DNA of 8,424 nt from Acidobacteriaceae bacterium (GTDB taxonomy: Bacteria > Acidobacteriota > Terriglobia > Terriglobales > Acidobacteriaceae), in the NCBI GenBank assembly GCA_030042915.1, contig JASHYS010000279.1, positions 1-8,424 of the forward strand. Reading direction: 5' to 3'. The notes under the pieces are model-generated. The model worked only from the letters and a program-made list of their open reading frames with translations. It had not been told where the DNA came from and searched no databases. Within the stretch, counting starts at the first letter, position 1; each line of letters begins with the position of its first letter. A program made the translations under genes and the position numbers. Below are positions 5,632-8,424 of the stretch, in pieces.

Positions 5632-8424
5632 CTATTGGAGCTCGTTTGCATGCGCATCGCCCGCCTGACGCCCGATGGCGAGCGGAATGCGCCGCAGATG
5701 CATGCCCAGCGGGCCAGGATGAAAACCTGCATCCATCAGAAAGCGAGACATGAAGTGTGCGGTCACGGGCTGTCCGTTGATGGTGGTGATTAAAGCTCCT
5801 TCATGGCCGCTGGTACGCATGCGCTCCTGGCCGCGCGCGCACAGAAAATGCGCCAGTCCCGATGCCGCCTGCGAGCGCTCCGGTTCCTCGGCCGGCAGAA
5901 AGACCAGCAGATTAGGATTACCGCGACGCAGCCATGCCACCAACTGCCCGTTGCGCAGAATCACTTCAGCGTAAACAGCACGAGTGAGCACGCGGGGCGC
6001 CGACTGCCACCCCGCAGACGAGGACCTGTCTGCGGGGGCCCCGGTTTCCGAATCTTCGTCCATCGCCGGCAGCTCGGGCCAGCGCAACACCGATCCGTAG
6101 GGGTTGGCGGGATCGGATGCGGCCAATTGCACAAACTCCGGCTTCTCTGCAGGTGGTTCGGTGCGCAACCGTCGCAGCAAATCCACCGCGGCCGGGAGCG
6201 CAAACTGCGTGGCGCCGAGCCCGGCCACAAAATATCCGCGCCGGATGCGGCCGCTGTCTTCGAGCGCCTTCAGCACGTCGTAGACCGCGCTGAAACCGCC
6301 GGGAACATTTTCTGCCGCGACCGACTCGCGCAGCAACACGCCGTAGCGATGCAGCAACTGCATGGCGAGAGCGTGACTGCGTTCGGTCCCGGTGGGAGCG
6401 GAGAGGTTGCCCTCAGGGGCTAAAGCCCCGCCCGATGGGGCGGGATGAACGTACGGGCTAAAGCCCGTACCCTTCAAGGTTGTCTGCTGCAGCGGCAAGA
6501 GGGACCAGCGTCCTTGCGCCACGGGCGGCGTGGTCCGCCGCGAGCGGAAGACTGCGCCGGTTTGCACGCGGCGCGGCGTCCGCGCGCTCTCGGGCCTGGT
6601 TGTGTATGCGCGCAGCGCATGCAGCGAATCGTTGGTAATGAGCCCGCGCCAGACGAGGCTCCACAACGCATCGATGGTTTCGCCGGGATAGCCGCCGCCG
6701 GCGCCCTGGTGCAGTGCATCGAAAAAGCTCGCGCCCGTCGATTCGAGTACCGCCAGCAATTTCTCCTCGCGTTCGGTCAGCGGCTCGGCAAGAGGCCGTC
6801 GCTGTGCCAGCAGCGGCAGCTTGTCGGCAAGAAACAGCGCGATGCGACCATCGCGCTCGCCGATGGGCTCAACGCCGGTCCACGCCACTTCGCCGGCGGC
6901 AATCAACGTGTCGAGCCCCGCGGGCGCGTATCCGGCAATGCGTGCAGGCAGAATCGACGTTTCGAGCAAGGAGGCGGGCAGCGGTGCGCCCTGCAGATTC
7001 TCGATGGCGTCGAGCAATGCATCGAGATGACCAGGGCTGCTGCGGCGCGGCGCAAGCAGCCCTTGCCAATGCGCAAGAAAACGCGCCAATGTGTACTGCT
7101 CCACCGGTTCCACTTCACGGCGCAGGCGGGCCAGCGACTTGCGGCGAATCTGGCGGAGAATTTCGGCGTCGCACCACTCGCGATGAAGCCCGCCCGGCCG
7201 AAAACCGCCTTCCAGCACGCGTCCCTCGGCCGCAAGCTGGCGCAATGCATTCTCCACCGCGCTCGAGTCCAAGCCGAATCGCTCCGCCGGCTCGCGCAGG
7301 GTGAACGGCCCGTGCGTGCGCGCATAGCGGCGCACCAGCTCCAGCACAGGATGCGCCACAGGCTCGAGCAGTGCGGCGGCCAAGCCCGGCGGCAGAGGAA
7401 TGCCCAGCCCATCGCGATAGCGCGCCGCATCTTCGGCGGCAATCAACCGCTTCTCGCCGGCGATGCGCAGCTCAAGCAAGCGCCGCGAGCGAATGAGCCG
7501 TTCAAGCGATTCGAGCAGGGCCTTATCGGCGACTCGGAGAGCAATTTCGGCCCTCGACAAATCTCCCAGCCGCAGGCATAAATCGTGGATTCCGTCGGCA
7601 GAGCGCGCGCGAAAGTTCTCAGCGAGGCACTGCGCCGCCTCCTCCACCTGCGCGATGGCGTCGGCATCGAGCAACTCGCGCAAGTCGGCTTCGCCCAGCA
7701 ACTCGCGTAGCTGCTCCTGGTCGATGGTGAGCGCCTGCGCGCGGCGCTCGGCCAGCGGCGCGTCGCCCTCATAGACAAAGTTGGCCACGTAGCTGAAGAG
7801 CAGCGACGAAGCAAACGGCGATGGCTTGCGCGTTTCGACGACGTGCACGCGGACCTGCCTCTGCTCGATGGCGCGCAAGGTTTCAATCAGCGCGGGCATG
7901 TCGAACACGTCGCGCAGGCACTCGCGATAAGCCTCGAGCAACAGCGGAAACGATGGATAGCGCGAGGCCACGCTGAGCAGATCGTACGAACGCTTGCGCA
8001 ACTGCCACAGCGGCGAGCGCTGGTCGGCGCGGCGGCGGGGAAGGAGCAGCGCGCGGCCCGCAGCCTCGCGAAAGCGGCCGGCAAACAGCGCCGTCGATCC
8101 CAGCTGGCGGAGCACAAGCTGCAAGGCTTCGGCCGATTCGACGAGAATCCAATCGGAATCGGGCGGTTCGTCGGTGTCGGGGAAGCGCAGCACAAAGCCG
8201 TCGTCGCCCCATAGCGTCTCCACTTCAGGCCCGCCGGCGGCGCGAATGCGCGCGCTGACCGCCATGGCCCAGGGAATGTGAATGCGGCTGCCGAAAGGCG
8301 TCAACACGCAAACGCGCCAGTCGCCCAACTCGTCGCGGCAGCGCTCAACCACAATGGTGCGGTCATCGGGGATCTGTCCGGTAGCCTGCGCCTGATCGTC
8401 AAGAAAACGGAGCAGATTTTCGGC
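5632..8424 (-). CDS. lhr: Lhr-type large helicase-related protein (5' partial, C-terminal 930 codons)
   Basis: Lhr proteins are about 1,400-1,600-residue ATP-dependent 3'-5' helicases used in DNA repair. The frame is open to the right edge: DDRTIVVERCRDELGDWRVC crosses the GTG at 8350-8352, so that GTG is internal and the RecA motor domains lie outside. Seen in order: the DEAD/H-associated region (about 8310-7650) with RFREAAGRALLLPRR, SPLWQLRKRSYDLL, PSPFASSLLFSY and GDAPLAERRAQAL; winged-helix material (about 7335-7200, LREPAERFGLDSSAVENAL); and the long bacterial Lhr C-terminal region, with GRWSLLP, RYGVLLRESVAAENVPGGF (about 6360-6300), RRGYFVAGLGATQF and a conserved-looking end (about 5780-5690). 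The E. coli Lhr C-terminal part is reported to have uracil-glycosylase activity; I cannot assign catalytic residues here. Two linkers hold palindromic DNA read in frame (near 6409-6476 and 6010-6037). Stop TAG at 5632-5634. No frameshift is seen. Confidence 0.95.
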   Translation of the reverse strand, partial: AENLLRFLDDQAQATGQIPDDRTIVVERCRDELGDWRVCVLTPFGSRIHIPWAMAVSARIRAAGGPEVETLWGDDGFVLRFPDTDEPPDSDWILVESAEALQLVLRQLGSTALFAGRFREAAGRALLLPRRRADQRSPLWQLRKRSYDLLSVASRYPSFPLLLEAYRECLRDVFDMPALIETLRAIEQRQVRVHVVETRKPSPFASSLLFSYVANFVYEGDAPLAERRAQALTIDQEQLRELLGEADLRELLDADAIAQVEEAAQCLAENFRARSADGIHDLCLRLGDLSRAEIALRVADKALLESLERLIRSRRLLELRIAGEKRLIAAEDAARYRDGLGIPLPPGLAAALLEPVAHPVLELVRRYARTHGPFTLREPAERFGLDSSAVENALRQLAAEGRVLEGGFRPGGLHREWCDAEILRQIRRKSLARLRREVEPVEQYTLARFLAHWQGLLAPRRSSPGHLDALLDAIENLQGAPLPASLLETSILPARIAGYAPAGLDTLIAAGEVAWTGVEPIGERDGRIALFLADKLPLLAQRRPLAEPLTEREEKLLAVLESTGASFFDALHQGAGGGYPGETIDALWSLVWRGLITNDSLHALRAYTTRPESARTPRRVQTGAVFRSRRTTPPVAQGRWSLLPLQQTTLKGTGFSPYVHPAPSGGALAPEGNLSAPTGTERSHALAMQLLHRYGVLLRESVAAENVPGGFSAVYDVLKALEDSGRIRRGYFVAGLGATQFALPAAVDLLRRLRTEPPAEKPEFVQLAASDPANPYGSVLRWPELPAMDEDSETGAPADRSSSAGWQSAPRVLTRAVYAEVILRNGQLVAWLRRGNPNLLVFLPAEEPERSQAASGLAHFLCARGQERMRTSGHEGALITTINGQPVTAHFMSRFLMDAGFHPGPLGMHLRRIPLAIGRQAGDAHANELQ
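6010..6037. repeat. Inverted repeat within lhr (10-bp arms)
   Basis: CCCCGCAGAC (6010-6019) and GTCTGCGGGG (6028-6037) are perfect complements around an 8-base loop. On the minus strand this encodes the Ala/Ser/Gly-rich linker GAPADRSSSAGW between WPELPAMDEDSET and the conserved AVYAEVIL segment, a place where I recall other Lhr proteins being shorter. It is probably a repeat remnant that inserted in frame. Confidence 0.6.
6409..6476. repeat. Palindromic repeat element (paired GGCTAAAGCC hairpins) inserted in frame in lhr
   Basis: Three hairpins lie side by side. GGGGCT-AA-AGCCCC spans 6416-6429. CCCGCCC-GATG-GGGCGGG spans 6427-6444 and shares bases with the first. GTACGGGCT-AA-AGCCCGTAC, a perfect 9-bp stem, spans 6451-6470. 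The first and last share the core GGCTAAAGCC. I remember such pairs as dispersed intergenic repeats in acidobacterial genomes (unverified). Here the element is read through as protein, GTGFSPYVHPAPSGGALAPE, in a linker after GRWSLLPLQQT. The outer boundaries are estimates. Confidence 0.75.

Noticed and set aside
6010..6476. CRISPR-like or transposon-end structure
   Set aside because: The palindromes differ in sequence and spacing, with no repeat-spacer regularity, no transposase gene and no visible target duplication.
6400..6480. lhr as a disrupted pseudogene because of the repeat insertion
   Set aside because: The frame is open through the element and conserved blocks resume on both sides in the same frame.
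6445..7581. 378-codon plus-strand frame opposite lhr
   Set aside because: Antisense shadow; its first ATG falls within the palindromic repeat and the product shows no family features.
8350..8352. GTG as the start codon of the right-hand minus-strand gene
   Set aside because: The frame stays open for 24 more codons to the edge, and the residues across it (PDDRTIVVERCRDELGDW) match the interior of Lhr proteins.

Overview
The window is GC-rich and almost wholly coding. It looks like ordinary chromosome from an Acidobacteriota-like soil bacterium. That assignment is an inference from protein character, from short heptamer repeats in the gaps, and from palindromic repeats built on a GGCTAAAGCC core that I remember from acidobacterial genomes. 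No search was possible. There are five protein genes, no RNA genes, no CRISPR array and no intact mobile element.

Left part, plus strand: the 3' five-sixths of proS (prolyl-tRNA synthetase with the bacterial editing domain; its start lies left of the window) is followed after 124 bases by a complete class A penicillin-binding protein. This has one membrane anchor, a UB2H-like region, a GT51 glycosyltransferase and a transpeptidase, which is the PBP1B layout. The gaps on both sides of this gene carry runs of an imperfect 7-base repeat with a GCT core.

Middle: a minus-strand Nei/Fpg-type DNA glycosylase (Nei2-like) converges on the PBP gene. Its start is divided by an 83-base divergent promoter region from a small plus-strand gene for an exported protein. 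That protein is distantly Skp/OmpH-like, or a member of a conserved family of unknown function.

Right part, minus strand: the C-terminal 930 codons of a large Lhr-type helicase; the ATPase motor domains lie beyond the right edge. Two linkers of this Lhr contain in-frame palindromic DNA that reads as low-complexity protein, apparently repeat elements that landed in a coding sequence without breaking it.

How the genes fit: proS serves translation and the PBP builds peptidoglycan. Lhr and Nei2-like glycosylase form a repair pair, adjacent and co-oriented in mycobacteria; here they have the same order and strand but are separated by the oppositely oriented exported-protein gene. I see no undescribed multi-gene system. 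The most interesting signals are the repeat-derived insertions in lhr and the split lhr-nei pair.
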